A stretch of DNA of 64,000 bases, taken from NCBI GenBank assembly GCA_015062685.1, contig SUUE01000001.1, forward strand, positions 85,704-149,703, read 5' to 3'. Under the pieces are notes generated by a model. It ran no database searches. It was not told the origin of the DNA and saw only the letters and a program-made list of their open reading frames with translations. Origin of the DNA: Coriobacteriaceae bacterium (GTDB taxonomy: Bacteria > Actinomycetota > Coriobacteriia > Coriobacteriales > Eggerthellaceae). Of this stretch, positions 7,942-17,395 are shown in pieces; the first letter of the stretch is position 1, and every line of letters starts with the position of its first letter. The translations under genes were made by a program, and so were the position numbers.

Positions 7942-9240
7942 TTATGCAAGTTCGGCCTGGATGCGCTTCGTACGCTCCACGACCTCGGACTTAACGCGCT
8001 CGATGTCGATCTTCGGCCACGACCCGTCGCGGTAGACCACCTCGCCGTCGCACATGGTGAGCACGACGTCGGAGCCGTGTCCCGCATACACCACGTTGGT
8101 CAGCATGTCGTTGACGGGGCACCACGACGTGCCGCTCACGTCCAGCACGCAGAGGTCCGCCTTAAAGCCCTCCTTCAGGAGGCCGCAGTCCTCGCGCCCC
8201 TGCGCCAAGGCGCCCGCCCTCGTGGCCGCGTTGAGCGCCTGCTTGGGCGTGATGAGCGTCGGATCGAGCTGGCTGCCCTTCGGGAGGAGCGCCATGAGGT
8301 ACATGTCCTGGAACATGTCGTGGTTGTTGTTGGAAGCCATGCCGTCGGTGCCGAGTGCGACGTTCACGCCCGCGTCGATCATCTTCGCGACGGGTGCGAA
8401 ACCGCTCGAGAGCTTCATGTTGGAAGCGGGGTTGTGCGCAACCGTCACTCCATGCTTCGCGAGGATGGCGATGTCGTCATCGTCCACCCACACGCAATGG
8501 GCGGCGATGGCCGGCACGTCGAACGCACCGAGCGACTCGAGCCACTGCACGGGCGACATGCCGTCGTGCCTCTCGCGGCAGCCGGCAACCTCGGATTCGG
8601 TTTCGGATACGTGCACGTGCATGCGCGCGTTGTTGGCCTTGGCCCAATCGAACACGCTCTTAGCGGTAACGTCGTTGTTGGTGTACTCGGCATGGATGCA
8701 GCCCTCGAACTTGATGCGGCCACCCGCCATGCCGTCCACGTTGGCCACGCCGTCCTCCATTTCGGAGAAGACGTCGTATTCCTGAATCGGCTTCGGCTCG
8801 AACGCAATGGGCGACGTGCAAAGGTTGGCCTTCATGCCGATCTCGTCGACGGCCTTCGCGCGCGCGGGCGTATGGTAATACATGTCGGAGAAGCTCACGA
8901 CGCCGTAGCGGAGCATCTCGGCACCGGCGAGCAGCGTGGCCCAGTAATTGTCCTCGCCCGTCATCTTGCCCTCGAACGGCCAGCATTTCTGCTCGAGCCA
9001 CGCCTGCAACGGGAGGTTCTCCGCATAGCCGCGCAGTAACGTCATGGGCGCATGGGAATGCGCGTTGTAGAACGCGGACATGAGCATCTTGCCGGAACCG
9101 TCGTAGACCTCGCCGTACCGGGCAGCATCAGCGGGCTCCTCTGCTCCGATGTAGTCGATGGCATCCCCCAGGATGCCGACCCACTGATGCTCCTTGTAGT
9201 CGAGGCTCTCGTCGATGATCGCTATGTCCTTGAACAGCAT
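7942..9240 (-). CDS. mtaD: 5-methylthioadenosine/S-adenosylhomocysteine deaminase
   Basis: 432 residues. Amidohydrolase-superfamily zinc enzyme of the MTA/SAH deaminase group, which converts methylthioadenosine or S-adenosylhomocysteine to the inosine analogue. The expected metal and catalytic sites are present: NAHSHAPM (HxH), HVHVSETESE, AAHCVWVDDDD and ALGTDGMASNN. The ATG at 9240 is preceded by AAGGAG. It stands alone between the EF-G-like gene and a divergent mrp gene. Other adenosine-type deaminase substrates cannot be excluded. Confidence 0.87.
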   Translation of the reverse strand: MLFKDIAIIDESLDYKEHQWVGILGDAIDYIGAEEPADAARYGEVYDGSGKMLMSAFYNAHSHAPMTLLRGYAENLPLQAWLEQKCWPFEGKMTGEDNYWATLLAGAEMLRYGVVSFSDMYYHTPARAKAVDEIGMKANLCTSPIAFEPKPIQEYDVFSEMEDGVANVDGMAGGRIKFEGCIHAEYTNNDVTAKSVFDWAKANNARMHVHVSETESEVAGCRERHDGMSPVQWLESLGAFDVPAIAAHCVWVDDDDIAILAKHGVTVAHNPASNMKLSSGFAPVAKMIDAGVNVALGTDGMASNNNHDMFQDMYLMALLPKGSQLDPTLITPKQALNAATRAGALAQGREDCGLLKEGFKADLCVLDVSGTSWCPVNDMLTNVVYAGHGSDVVLTMCDGEVVYRDGSWPKIDIERVKSEVVERTKRIQAELA

Positions 9241-9323
9241 GTGGCCGTCTCCTTTCGTTCGGTATGCCCCTAATTATAAGATGATGTCATACATTCTATT
9301 TGGAAATCTTCGATTGGATGGAC

Positions 9324-9385
9324 GCGCGGAGCGCGCCCCTACGGGCAACCGCCAATCACACGAGCGCGCACGTAGCGCGCTCCTA
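9324..9385. repeat. Pair of short REP-like motifs
   Basis: Two related units, GCGCGGAGCGCGCCCCTAC (9324-9342) and GCGCACGTAGCGCGCTCCTAC (9365-9385), in the mtaD-mrp intergenic region. The same GCGCGGAGCGC(G/A)CCCCTACA unit occurs at about 5405-5425 and 5635-5655, next to the palindromic A elements. Confidence 0.65.
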
Positions 9386-9433
9386 CAAGTGGTATCATGC
9401 GCTCTGTTCAAACGAGATGAGAGAGAGGCATCT

Positions 9434-10291
9434 ATGGCAGAACAAGATCCTTCGAATTGCAATGGAGTTTGCAGCGGCTGCAGTTCGGCTAGCTGCGGCG
9501 AGCGGACGGAGCCCAAGAAGCCGACCGCCCGCGCCAACGTCAAGCACGTCATCGGCGTCGTATCCGGCAAGGGCGGCGTCGGCAAGTCCCTCGTGACGAG
9601 CCTCCTGGCCGCCGAGATGGCGCGCAAGGGGTTCAAGGTGGGCATCCTCGACGCCGACATCACGGGCCCTTCGATTCCCAAGACGTTCGGCATCAAGGGG
9701 CGCCTGTCGGCTGACGAGGACGGCATCAACCCCGCGCTCACGGACAGCGGCATCAAGGTCATGTCGCTCAACCTGATGCTCCCGCAGGACGACATGCCCG
9801 TCGCATGGCGCGGCCCCGTCATCACCGGCATCCTCAACCAGTTCTGGAACGAGACCAACTGGGAAGACGTCGACTACATGTTCGTGGACATGCCCCCGGG
9901 AACGTCCGACGTGTTCCTGACGGTCATGCAGTCGTTCCCGCTCGACGGCATCGTTTCGGTGTCGGCTCCGCAGGAGCTCGTCGCCATGATCGTGGGAAAG
10001 GCCGTTAACCTCGCACACGACATGAACGTGTCGGTGCTCGGCCTGGTGGAGAACATGGCGTACTTCAAGTGCGACGAGTGCGGCAAGGAGCACTTCGTGT
10101 TCGGCGAGCCCCAGGGCAAGACCGTCGCCCGCCGCTACCAGATCCCCGCATACGCGACGCTCCCGATGGATCCCGCGTTCGCGCGTCTCTGCGATGCGGG
10201 CAAGGTCGAGGAATACGACGTCGACAAGGCACTCGACCCCATCATCGAGCAGATCGAGGCCGTTGCGGCCCGCAAGGACGCAGCCGAATAG
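9434..10291 (+). CDS. mrp: Mrp/NBP35-type Fe-S cluster carrier P-loop ATPase
   Basis: 285 residues. ParA/MinD-type ATPase of the Mrp (ApbC/NBP35) family that carries and transfers iron-sulfur clusters. The deviant Walker A box GKGGVGKS, the LDADITGPSIPK segment and DMPPGTSDV are all clear. An N-terminal cysteine cluster (CNGVCSGCSSASC) recalls NBP35, and a C-terminal CDEC pair would complete cluster binding. Start set at 9434, behind GAGAGAGG; the track ORF from 9215 reads through the repeats. A terminator follows. Confidence 0.9.
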   Translation: MAEQDPSNCNGVCSGCSSASCGERTEPKKPTARANVKHVIGVVSGKGGVGKSLVTSLLAAEMARKGFKVGILDADITGPSIPKTFGIKGRLSADEDGINPALTDSGIKVMSLNLMLPQDDMPVAWRGPVITGILNQFWNETNWEDVDYMFVDMPPGTSDVFLTVMQSFPLDGIVSVSAPQELVAMIVGKAVNLAHDMNVSVLGLVENMAYFKCDECGKEHFVFGEPQGKTVARRYQIPAYATLPMDPAFARLCDAGKVEEYDVDKALDPIIEQIEAVAARKDAAE

Positions 10292-10320
10292 GCCAGGTTG
10301 CAAACAGCACCGAGAACGCG

Positions 10321-10351
10321 AGGGGGCTTCTTCAGAAGCCCCCTCCTGTTT
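10321..10351 (+). terminator. Rho-independent terminator of mrp
   Basis: Stem AGGGGGCTTC / GAAGCCCCCT with loop TTCA, followed by CCTGTTTG, 30 bp after the mrp stop. Confidence 0.85.
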
Positions 10352-10431
10352 GGGCGGCCACAGCGCCCCTTGCAAACGGGGCCCTTGTCGGCCGATAATG
10401 ATTCGGCTAGCTCACGCCGAACGGAGGGCAC

Positions 10432-10962
10432 ATGGCTGATATCGAAACCGTCAACAAAGCGAACACGGGAAACGGAGTCCTTCGCGAGAAGGTCGACGAT
10501 TACAAGAAGTCGCATCCAGAGAGCCTCCCCGAACTCGATTACGCCTTCTTCCTGAGGTCGATCTCCAAAGTCAACGACAGCTCCCCCGTCAAGATCGCAC
10601 GCAACGCGTTCAACGACAAACGCGAGTGGATCCCCGGCACCAAAACCTACAACGTTTCCGGCGTCTTCCTGAGCGAGGACAACAACGTCACGTTCGTCAT
10701 GAGCGGTTCCGAGCACTGCACGACCGCGGACGCCCTCCTCGACGAGCTGGAGAAAATAAACAAGAAGCTCCCGCTCAAGAACGTGCCAATCATGATTCAG
10801 ATAGACCACGAGACGACTGTTCAAGCCACCGACCTCTACGCCCATTCGCTCGTTACGGAAGCATGGGCCGGCATGCCTGCAGACTTCGTGCTCTGCTACA
10901 ACCAGGAGAAGAAGCAGCCGCAACACCAGCAGCCGGCCGCTGATCAGTCAGCGGCCGAATAG
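10432..10962 (+). CDS. Hypothetical protein
   Basis: 176 residues, not recognised. Soluble and mixed charged, no signal peptide or membrane segment, with a Gln-rich low-complexity tail (KKQPQHQQPAADQSAAE). The ATG is preceded by CGGAGGG. Coding is supported by a strong ribosome binding site, a normal composition and its own upstream terminator boundary. Its last 19 bases overlap the end of the convergent HD-GYP gene. Confidence 0.7.
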   Translation: MADIETVNKANTGNGVLREKVDDYKKSHPESLPELDYAFFLRSISKVNDSSPVKIARNAFNDKREWIPGTKTYNVSGVFLSEDNNVTFVMSGSEHCTTADALLDELEKINKKLPLKNVPIMIQIDHETTVQATDLYAHSLVTEAWAGMPADFVLCYNQEKKQPQHQQPAADQSAAE

Positions 10963-12638
10963 TAGTTCTCCAGCTTTTCGCGGCAAGCGAGGAACACGGA
11001 GCGCATGTTGGGGTCGAAGTGCGTACCCATGCCCTCTTCCATGATCCTGCTGGCCTCCTCGAAGCTCAGCGGCTTCTTGTAAACGCGCTCGCTCACGAGG
11101 GTGTCGTATACGTCGGCAACGGCCATGATGCGCGCCTCGAGCGGGATCATTTCGCCCACGAGGCCATCGGGGTAGCCCTTTCCGTCCCAACGCTCGTGAT
11201 GATAGCGGGCCACGTTGAAAGCCGTCTTCACGAAGTGCTCTTCCTCCACGCCGTCGAGCAGAATCATGACCATCTCGCCGCTCGTGGCCGAGTGCGTCTT
11301 CATGACTTCGTACTCCTCCTCGGTCAGCTGGGTCGGCTTGTTGAGAATGCTCTCGTCGATGCTGATCTTTCCCAAGTCGTGCATTGGCGCGGCTCGCACG
11401 ATGTCGCGCGCGAGCACGCCGTTGAGCTGGATATGGCCGTTGAGCATGATTTCGTCCACGAGAATCTGGATGATGTCGCTCGTCCTCTTGACGTGGCCGC
11501 CTGTGTTGCCATCGCGGTTCTCGATCATGTTCGCCATGCCGAGAACGATCTTGCGCTGGATCATCTGGATATGCTCGGTCTTTTCCGACACCTCGCGGTT
11601 GAGCATGTCATTGTAGTCGGAGAGGATGTCGAGATTCCGCTGCTCCTGCGTCGCGTCACGCAGCATGATCAGGTAACCCTGGGGAACCCCGTCGCGCCTG
11701 AGGGTGAAATTGGTGACGGCGCCCTCGCATGTCATGGTTCCCGACCGGAACTTCGATGTGGTCACGCCACTTTCCTTGAAGCCGTCGATGAGGCCGTACA
11801 GCGCGCTTGCGACATTGCCATCTTGGGGGAACGGCCTGTCAACGCGCTGCGCCCTCAATTCCGGTAGAAAGTCGTAGCTTTTCTCGTTGCAGCTCAAGAA
11901 CCTGCCGTCCAGCCCAACTGCTACGAAACCGCGCTCGGAACTGCCCTTCCGCTGCTCCGATATGAGGCATGTAATGTCATGGGAGTGGATGCGGTCGTAG
12001 CTTATGGCCAGCAACGCTGACGCGGCCGCGAATACGAACGGGAGCATCGTCATCTCGAGGTTCATGACGCGCTCGCTTGCGTACATGGCTATTCCCAGCG
12101 CGGTCACCGCAGCGAACCCGACCACCGTGCGCCGCGAATACGTGGCCCTATCCGAGCGTATGAGAGCGATCGCGCAGATGGCAAGTATCGCAATGCCCAA
12201 CACGAACGAATACTGGGCGAACCAGAGAGTGTCCCACGTCACAGCCGCCACATGGCCGTTGCCCGCGCTGTATACGCGAATCAAGCCGCCCGACATGTTG
12301 TCCTGAATGAGCAGCCATATAACGAGCAACTGGGCGAACGCCGCTCCGTACAGAACCACCTTCATCCACGGGTGCACCCGGAAGCCAATGTCGCGAAGCA
12401 AGCCGAACAGAATTGCCACGAGCATGATGTTCGTGCCGAGGTTTATGTAATAGAACAGGGATATGAGCGCATCGATAGACAACGCTTGCGCGCTCATCCA
12501 ATAGCCCATGTTCACGACAGGTATCATGACGAGGGCAGTCCAGTACTGGCTGTCGATGTTCTCGTATCCCTTCTGCGCTGTATAGATAGCCGCCAGGGCC
12601 GAGATCAGGAAGCATATCCCGTAGCCAGCTGCGAACAC
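10944..12638 (-). CDS. Membrane HD-GYP protein (c-di-GMP phosphodiesterase)
   Basis: 564 residues. N-terminal block of about seven membrane helices (1-220) resembling the 7TM sensor region of histidine kinases, a PAS-like domain (about 230-330), and a C-terminal HD-GYP domain (about 355-564) with the APMHDLGKI (HD) and HHERWDGKGYPDGL (GYP) motifs intact. Such proteins hydrolyse cyclic di-GMP or related dinucleotides. The start is a GTG preceded by GGAGGG eight bases upstream. It is the only recognisable c-di-GMP hydrolase in the window, against three diguanylate cyclase-type proteins. Its 3' end overlaps that of the convergent hypothetical gene by 19 bp. Confidence 0.9.
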   Translation of the reverse strand: MFAAGYGICFLISALAAIYTAQKGYENIDSQYWTALVMIPVVNMGYWMSAQALSIDALISLFYYINLGTNIMLVAILFGLLRDIGFRVHPWMKVVLYGAAFAQLLVIWLLIQDNMSGGLIRVYSAGNGHVAAVTWDTLWFAQYSFVLGIAILAICAIALIRSDRATYSRRTVVGFAAVTALGIAMYASERVMNLEMTMLPFVFAAASALLAISYDRIHSHDITCLISEQRKGSSERGFVAVGLDGRFLSCNEKSYDFLPELRAQRVDRPFPQDGNVASALYGLIDGFKESGVTTSKFRSGTMTCEGAVTNFTLRRDGVPQGYLIMLRDATQEQRNLDILSDYNDMLNREVSEKTEHIQMIQRKIVLGMANMIENRDGNTGGHVKRTSDIIQILVDEIMLNGHIQLNGVLARDIVRAAPMHDLGKISIDESILNKPTQLTEEEYEVMKTHSATSGEMVMILLDGVEEEHFVKTAFNVARYHHERWDGKGYPDGLVGEMIPLEARIMAVADVYDTLVSERVYKKPLSFEEASRIMEEGMGTHFDPNMRSVFLACREKLENYYSAAD

Positions 12639-12716
12639 TTGATTATTCCCTCCATCCTATTCCCGAAACCACGGCGGTCCCAGTTTTGACCGCGGGACAT
12701 CATGACATACCTATCG

Positions 12717-14576
12717 TTAAGAGCGTGCGCCCTCGACCAAGATTTCACCAACAGGCGCCGCATCGACAACGTCCTGCTCGATTTCGAAGTAGCACTCGTG
12801 CCAGCCGTCGTCTGACTGCACTTCCTTGAACTCGGAACCCATGAGCCCGAGGAGCCCGGCGGCGAGGCTCATGCGGACGCGCACGTGCTCGTCCGCATGA
12901 GCGCGCGCTTGCACGGATGCGCCCGACTCGACGGCGCGCACCGACACGAGAAGGTGCGCCTTGTCGCCCATGCCCTTGCCAAACACGGAGAGCTTCACGC
13001 TGCCCTCCTCGATGGCATCGGCCTGGCTTGCAACGACCGCGTACATGACCTCCTCGAGCCTCTTGGCATCGCCATGGAGCCCGCGCGGCAGCTCGGTTTC
13101 AACGTCCATCTGGAATGAAATGCCCCGCTCGGCGGCCATTGTCCTCGCGCGCTCGGCGATGCCCTCGATCAGGTCCTTAAGAGAATAATCAACCGGCAAG
13201 AGGGACATCCCGCCAGTTTCCAGCTTCGAGTAGTCGAGCATGCCGCCAACGAAAGCAAGCAGGTCTTCGCCCTCGCTGCACAGCCCCTGCGCAAGCTCGC
13301 GCACACCCTCCTCGCCGCTCTCGGCGGCTATGCGCTTCCCTGTCTCAACCATGGACGCAAGCGGTTCGCGCACTTCCTGCGATACGTCGACCATGAACGC
13401 GTAGCGGGCCTTGGCCTCGGTTTCCGCGCGGTTCACCTGCTCCTCGATCCGATCGAGCTCGCTCTTCTCCTCGTTGATGTCCTGGACGGTGCATATGATC
13501 GTCTTCGGTAGCTGTCCCCCAACCCGGTCCATCGCGAAGAAGCGCATGCTGCTCCAGCCGTAGGTCTTGCTTATAAACTCGCACACGATGCTGTCGCGCT
13601 CGGCCATCCTAGCGGCGAGCGTATCCAAGTCGGCGAATTCAGAGATGACGTCTGCATAGGCGCTGTCGGCGTCCTCGATGATCCTTCCCAAGAACTCCCT
13701 CGCACCCGCGCGCCAGGGACGCGAATGCTCGTCCCGGCCCTTCGCGGATATCGGCGTCATATCGCCCGACGACAGGTCGACGAGGTAAATTGCCTCGTAC
13801 ATGTCAGAGAGCCAAGAAAGCCCCGACTTCCGAAGCTCCATCTCGTTTTGCGCCCGCTTGTAGGCGATGTCGCTCGCGAAGTATGTGAGCGCGAAAATGA
13901 AGCACATGACGGCCAACACTGCAAACACGAGGAACGTCGGCCCCTGCGTGATCGCCCTATCGTATTTGAACGTAAGCGTGTAATCGGACAAATCGATGGA
14001 ATCCAAGTAGTAGAAGATGACGCCGATCTTCACGCTATCGTTAGCGGCCAGCGGGACTTCCTTGAACTTCTCGTTGGGATAGTAGATGACGTAGTCGCCC
14101 GCCTTAAGGGGTATCAGCATATCTCCGTCGTATAGGTACTCGAGCTTAACGTCGTCGAGCTCGTAGTTTTGGAGGTTCAACCGCTGGACCACTTCTTTGG
14201 CCGTGCCGACGTTCTGGTGTATTTCCACCTCGCCGTTCCAGGACTGGTTGATGAGGCAGTCGCCCTTGATGTTAATCCTGAGAGTCCAGTCTCCGATCGT
14301 GTCGCTGGAAGTGTTGTGCAGCTCGCCGTCTATCGTGGCGCCCGTGATGTCTACGGTCTTGCCGTAGAGGTCGTAATCGCGCTTTTTCCAGGTGCTCGTC
14401 GTGTCCTTGCGGGCATCGAGATCCATATACGACGCGCTCGTGTCGTCGTTGCCGTATACGTGGTACTCGCGCTTGTTGAAAGCGTCAAGGGTAACGAGAT
14501 GCACGACCAGCGAGACTGCGGCCGCGGCGAGCAGAAGCCAGCAGACTTTCTTCAGATCCATCCTGCCGTCGACCAT
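12717..14576 (-). CDS. Degenerate membrane sensor histidine kinase-like protein
   Basis: 619 residues. Signal anchor, an extracellular domain (about 35-205) with a segment like a carbohydrate-binding module (GDWTLRINIKGDCLINQSWNGEVE), a second membrane helix, a PAS-like region (about 255-365), a coiled coil and a HisKA/HATPase-like tail. The H box reads DVSQEVREPL, with Gln in place of the phospho-accepting His (around residue 400), and the N box has no Asn (VVASQADAIEE). It is therefore unlikely to autophosphorylate. ATG 14576 chosen (AGGGG upstream); the track start at 14585 is a TTG. Divergent from the GGDEF gene at 14700. Confidence 0.75.
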   Translation of the reverse strand: MVDGRMDLKKVCWLLLAAAAVSLVVHLVTLDAFNKREYHVYGNDDTSASYMDLDARKDTTSTWKKRDYDLYGKTVDITGATIDGELHNTSSDTIGDWTLRINIKGDCLINQSWNGEVEIHQNVGTAKEVVQRLNLQNYELDDVKLEYLYDGDMLIPLKAGDYVIYYPNEKFKEVPLAANDSVKIGVIFYYLDSIDLSDYTLTFKYDRAITQGPTFLVFAVLAVMCFIFALTYFASDIAYKRAQNEMELRKSGLSWLSDMYEAIYLVDLSSGDMTPISAKGRDEHSRPWRAGAREFLGRIIEDADSAYADVISEFADLDTLAARMAERDSIVCEFISKTYGWSSMRFFAMDRVGGQLPKTIICTVQDINEEKSELDRIEEQVNRAETEAKARYAFMVDVSQEVREPLASMVETGKRIAAESGEEGVRELAQGLCSEGEDLLAFVGGMLDYSKLETGGMSLLPVDYSLKDLIEGIAERARTMAAERGISFQMDVETELPRGLHGDAKRLEEVMYAVVASQADAIEEGSVKLSVFGKGMGDKAHLLVSVRAVESGASVQARAHADEHVRVRMSLAAGLLGLMGSEFKEVQSDDGWHECYFEIEQDVVDAAPVGEILVEGARS

Positions 14577-14699
14577 GGTCACCAACCCCTAATGCAACCA
14601 TAATGATACCTAATGAAGCGTGGTAACGAGCCAATAAAGTGGTATAACAGTACCTGATTGTAACCGTTATCGATTACAATCGTTAGCAATTGTAGACGG

Positions 14700-16211
14700 A
14701 TGGGCAACGCAACCGCTGCGCCCCCACAAACGGAGGCCATCATAAGCGATCAGCGACATTCCGGAACCGCCCTAGCGAACGACATCCCTGTTCAGCGAAG
14801 GACCGTTGACCTCATCATCGAGGTCATGGATAAGCTCATGCGCGGCGGCGACTACGAAACCACCATGAAAGACGTGCTCGAAACGCTCTCGAGCGTCCTC
14901 CATGCGGATAGGATCTATATCCTCGAGATGCGCAGGCGGCTCGGCAGCCGGTATGTCGAATGGTGCAAAGACGGCGTTCACCCACGCATCGAAGAGCTGT
15001 TCAAGATCAGCGATGGCGCGCTGAGGCGTTTCGTGTTGCGCTTCAAGGACACGAACCTGCTCATGGCCTCATCGCTCGACGAGCTCGGCGTCAAAGACGA
15101 ATTGGAGCTCGGCTACTTCCGCAGCTACGGCGTCGAGAGCATCTTCTCGCTGGCACTCTACGAGAACGGCCGCTTCGTAGGGTGCCTCGCAGCGGACAAC
15201 TATTCCATCGACCCGGGTATCGACCTCAAACGCCTCGTCGATACCATCGGGCCGTGCATGGCCACCGCCATTTCGAACCACCAGCTCCTCGAAGAGCTCG
15301 AATGGTCCGGCACCCACGACTCGCTCACCGGCATCTTGAACAGGCCAGGCATCGACGCCGCGGCTGCCGAACTCGTCGAAAAAGGCCCGGACACCCCGTT
15401 CGCGCTTGCCCTCGTGGACATCGACGATTTCAAGGCGGTCAACGACCTCTACGGGCACGAGGCGGGCGACGAAGCCCTCATCAACCTCGCATTGTCGCTC
15501 GAGGATTCGCTCCCAGAGGGCTCCATCATCGGCCGAAACGGCGGTGACGAAGTGCTCGTCATCCTGATCGGGGATGCCGTCCCGAAGGCGGGCCCGCTTC
15601 TCGGCGCCTTCGCGAGCACGCCCATCGTCTTCACGACGGGCGGCAAGCGAGCGAGCATCACGTGCTCCATCGGCTTCGCCACCTACCCCGACCAAGCGCA
15701 GAGCCTTTCGGAGGTATCACGCCTGGCCGACGCGGCGCTCTACTCTGCGAAGCTCTCCGGAAAGGCACAAGCAGCGCGATACTCCGAGAAGCTCGACTTC
15801 AGCGCGCGCTCGCAGCTCGGGTTCACATCTCGTGACATTGCCGACAACGCGCCATGCGCTGTTGCGGTTTATCGCCCGGACGAAAACGGCACGATCCTCT
15901 TCTGCAACAGCATGGCGGCGGAGATGTGCGGCTGCAAGGACATAGCGGAGTTCCTCGAATATTCGAAGGGGAGCTACCGCAGCATCATCCATCCCGACGA
16001 CGAGCATCTCGTTGAAAGCGAAGCGGCCGAGCGCATAGCGAACAGTGACGACGGCATCTTCTCCGTCGACTTCAGGATCGTCACGAAAGACGGCACGATC
16101 AAGAACGTAGCACAGAACGGTCACTACGTTGAGAACGACGGCATGGAGCCCGTGGTGTACGCCATATTCATCGATTTCGCCGACCACGCGGGACTCGCCG
16201 CCAAGGAATGA
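14700..16211 (+). CDS. GAF-GGDEF-PAS protein (putative diguanylate cyclase)
   Basis: 503 residues, no membrane segments. GAF-like domain (about 35-195), GGDEF domain (about 205-360; starts THDSLTGILNRPG) and a C-terminal PAS domain (about 375-495, RSIIHPDDEHLVE). The signature loop is RNGGDEVLVI, GGDEV rather than GGDEF; the first four residues that bind GTP and metal are kept, so activity is possible. A PAS domain placed after the GGDEF domain is unusual. The AI-2E family gene follows after 12 bp, suggesting one transcript. Confidence 0.85.
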   Translation: MGNATAAPPQTEAIISDQRHSGTALANDIPVQRRTVDLIIEVMDKLMRGGDYETTMKDVLETLSSVLHADRIYILEMRRRLGSRYVEWCKDGVHPRIEELFKISDGALRRFVLRFKDTNLLMASSLDELGVKDELELGYFRSYGVESIFSLALYENGRFVGCLAADNYSIDPGIDLKRLVDTIGPCMATAISNHQLLEELEWSGTHDSLTGILNRPGIDAAAAELVEKGPDTPFALALVDIDDFKAVNDLYGHEAGDEALINLALSLEDSLPEGSIIGRNGGDEVLVILIGDAVPKAGPLLGAFASTPIVFTTGGKRASITCSIGFATYPDQAQSLSEVSRLADAALYSAKLSGKAQAARYSEKLDFSARSQLGFTSRDIADNAPCAVAVYRPDENGTILFCNSMAAEMCGCKDIAEFLEYSKGSYRSIIHPDDEHLVESEAAERIANSDDGIFSVDFRIVTKDGTIKNVAQNGHYVENDGMEPVVYAIFIDFADHAGLAAKE

Positions 16212-16223
16212 CGGGAGGCGCTC

Positions 16224-17381
16224 GTGAACGACGGCAACGAAAAGGGTGTCAGCTGGAAGACATGCATGAAGCTCGCGATCACCGCCGTGGCAGTGTTCCT
16301 GATCATCCGTTACTGGGGATCCGTTGAGAGCTTCGTGGGCCTGCTGCTTGGAGGCATGCTCGCGATCTTCGCGGGCCTCGTCATCTCCTACATCGTGAAC
16401 ATCCCCCTGCGCTTCTTCGAGCGCAAGCTGCCGGGACCGACCGGCGATGGCACGCGGAACCGCGCGCTGTCCATCGCGCTGTCCGTCATCTGCGCGGTCG
16501 CGGTGCTCCTGTTCGTGGGAATGCTCGTGATTCCGCACCTGATCGAGGCCATCGTCACGCTCGCGCAGGCGACGCCCGAGGCCATCGACACCATCTCGAA
16601 CAACCAGTTCATAGCATCGCTCATTCCCGCCCAGCTCGTCGCTCAGCTCAAATCCATAGACTGGAACGAGGTTGTGAACAGCATCGTTTCGTGGCTCCAA
16701 TCCGGCGTCGCGAGCTCGCTTCCGCAAATCATGACCATCGTCGGCCAAATCGGCGCCTGGTTCATGGGCGTCATCCTGGCGTTCTGGTTCCTGAGCGAGA
16801 AGGACAAGCTCTCGGCCGGCGTGCATAAGGTCGTGAAAACCTATCTGGGCGAACGCGCCGACGCCGTCTTCGTGAACGCCATCAAGGTGGCCGACAGCAG
16901 TTTCCACGGTTACATCGTGGGCGCGGCGCTCGAGAGCATCATCTTCGGCTCGCTCGTGGCGATAGCGTGCACGCTGGCGGGCATGCCGGACGCGCTCATG
17001 CTCGGCGCGCTCGTGGGCGTCATGTCGCTCATACCCATGATCGGCGCGCTCATCGGCGCGATCTTGGGCGCGATCATCATCCTCGCCACCTCATGGCAGA
17101 AGGCGATCATCTTCCTCGTGGTGTTCTTCATCGTGCAGCAGATCGAGGCTAACGTGTTCTATCCGCGCGTCGTCGGCAGGCAGGTCGGGCTCACCGGCAT
17201 GTGGCCGCTCATCGGTATCACGCTCGGCGTGGCGATCTTCGGGTTCGTCGGCGCTTTCGTCGGCGTGCCGCTCACGGCCACCGTCTTCAGGATCGCGCGG
17301 GCTGACATCAAGCGTCGCGAGGAGCTTCCCGGCGACAGCCCGAGCCCCCTCGAGAAGATTCACCAATCGCTATCGGACTAA
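16224..17381 (+). CDS. AI-2E family transporter
   Basis: 385 residues, about eight membrane helices. Member of the AI-2E/YdiK/PerM family (PF01594) with the conserved C-terminal blocks MLGALVGVMSLIPMIGALIG and QQIEANVFYPRVVGRQVGL. Family members export varied small molecules or ions; the name does not prove autoinducer transport. GTG start behind GGGAGG, 12 bp after the GGDEF protein. Confidence 0.88.
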   Translation: MNDGNEKGVSWKTCMKLAITAVAVFLIIRYWGSVESFVGLLLGGMLAIFAGLVISYIVNIPLRFFERKLPGPTGDGTRNRALSIALSVICAVAVLLFVGMLVIPHLIEAIVTLAQATPEAIDTISNNQFIASLIPAQLVAQLKSIDWNEVVNSIVSWLQSGVASSLPQIMTIVGQIGAWFMGVILAFWFLSEKDKLSAGVHKVVKTYLGERADAVFVNAIKVADSSFHGYIVGAALESIIFGSLVAIACTLAGMPDALMLGALVGVMSLIPMIGALIGAILGAIIILATSWQKAIIFLVVFFIVQQIEANVFYPRVVGRQVGLTGMWPLIGITLGVAIFGFVGAFVGVPLTATVFRIARADIKRREELPGDSPSPLEKIHQSLSD

Positions 17382-17395
17382 CCCGTACCACGCGG

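Noticed and set aside
14700-17381. AI-2 quorum-sensing locus
   Set aside because: The AI-2E family name is historical; no luxS or lsr genes are near, so no quorum-sensing claim is made.
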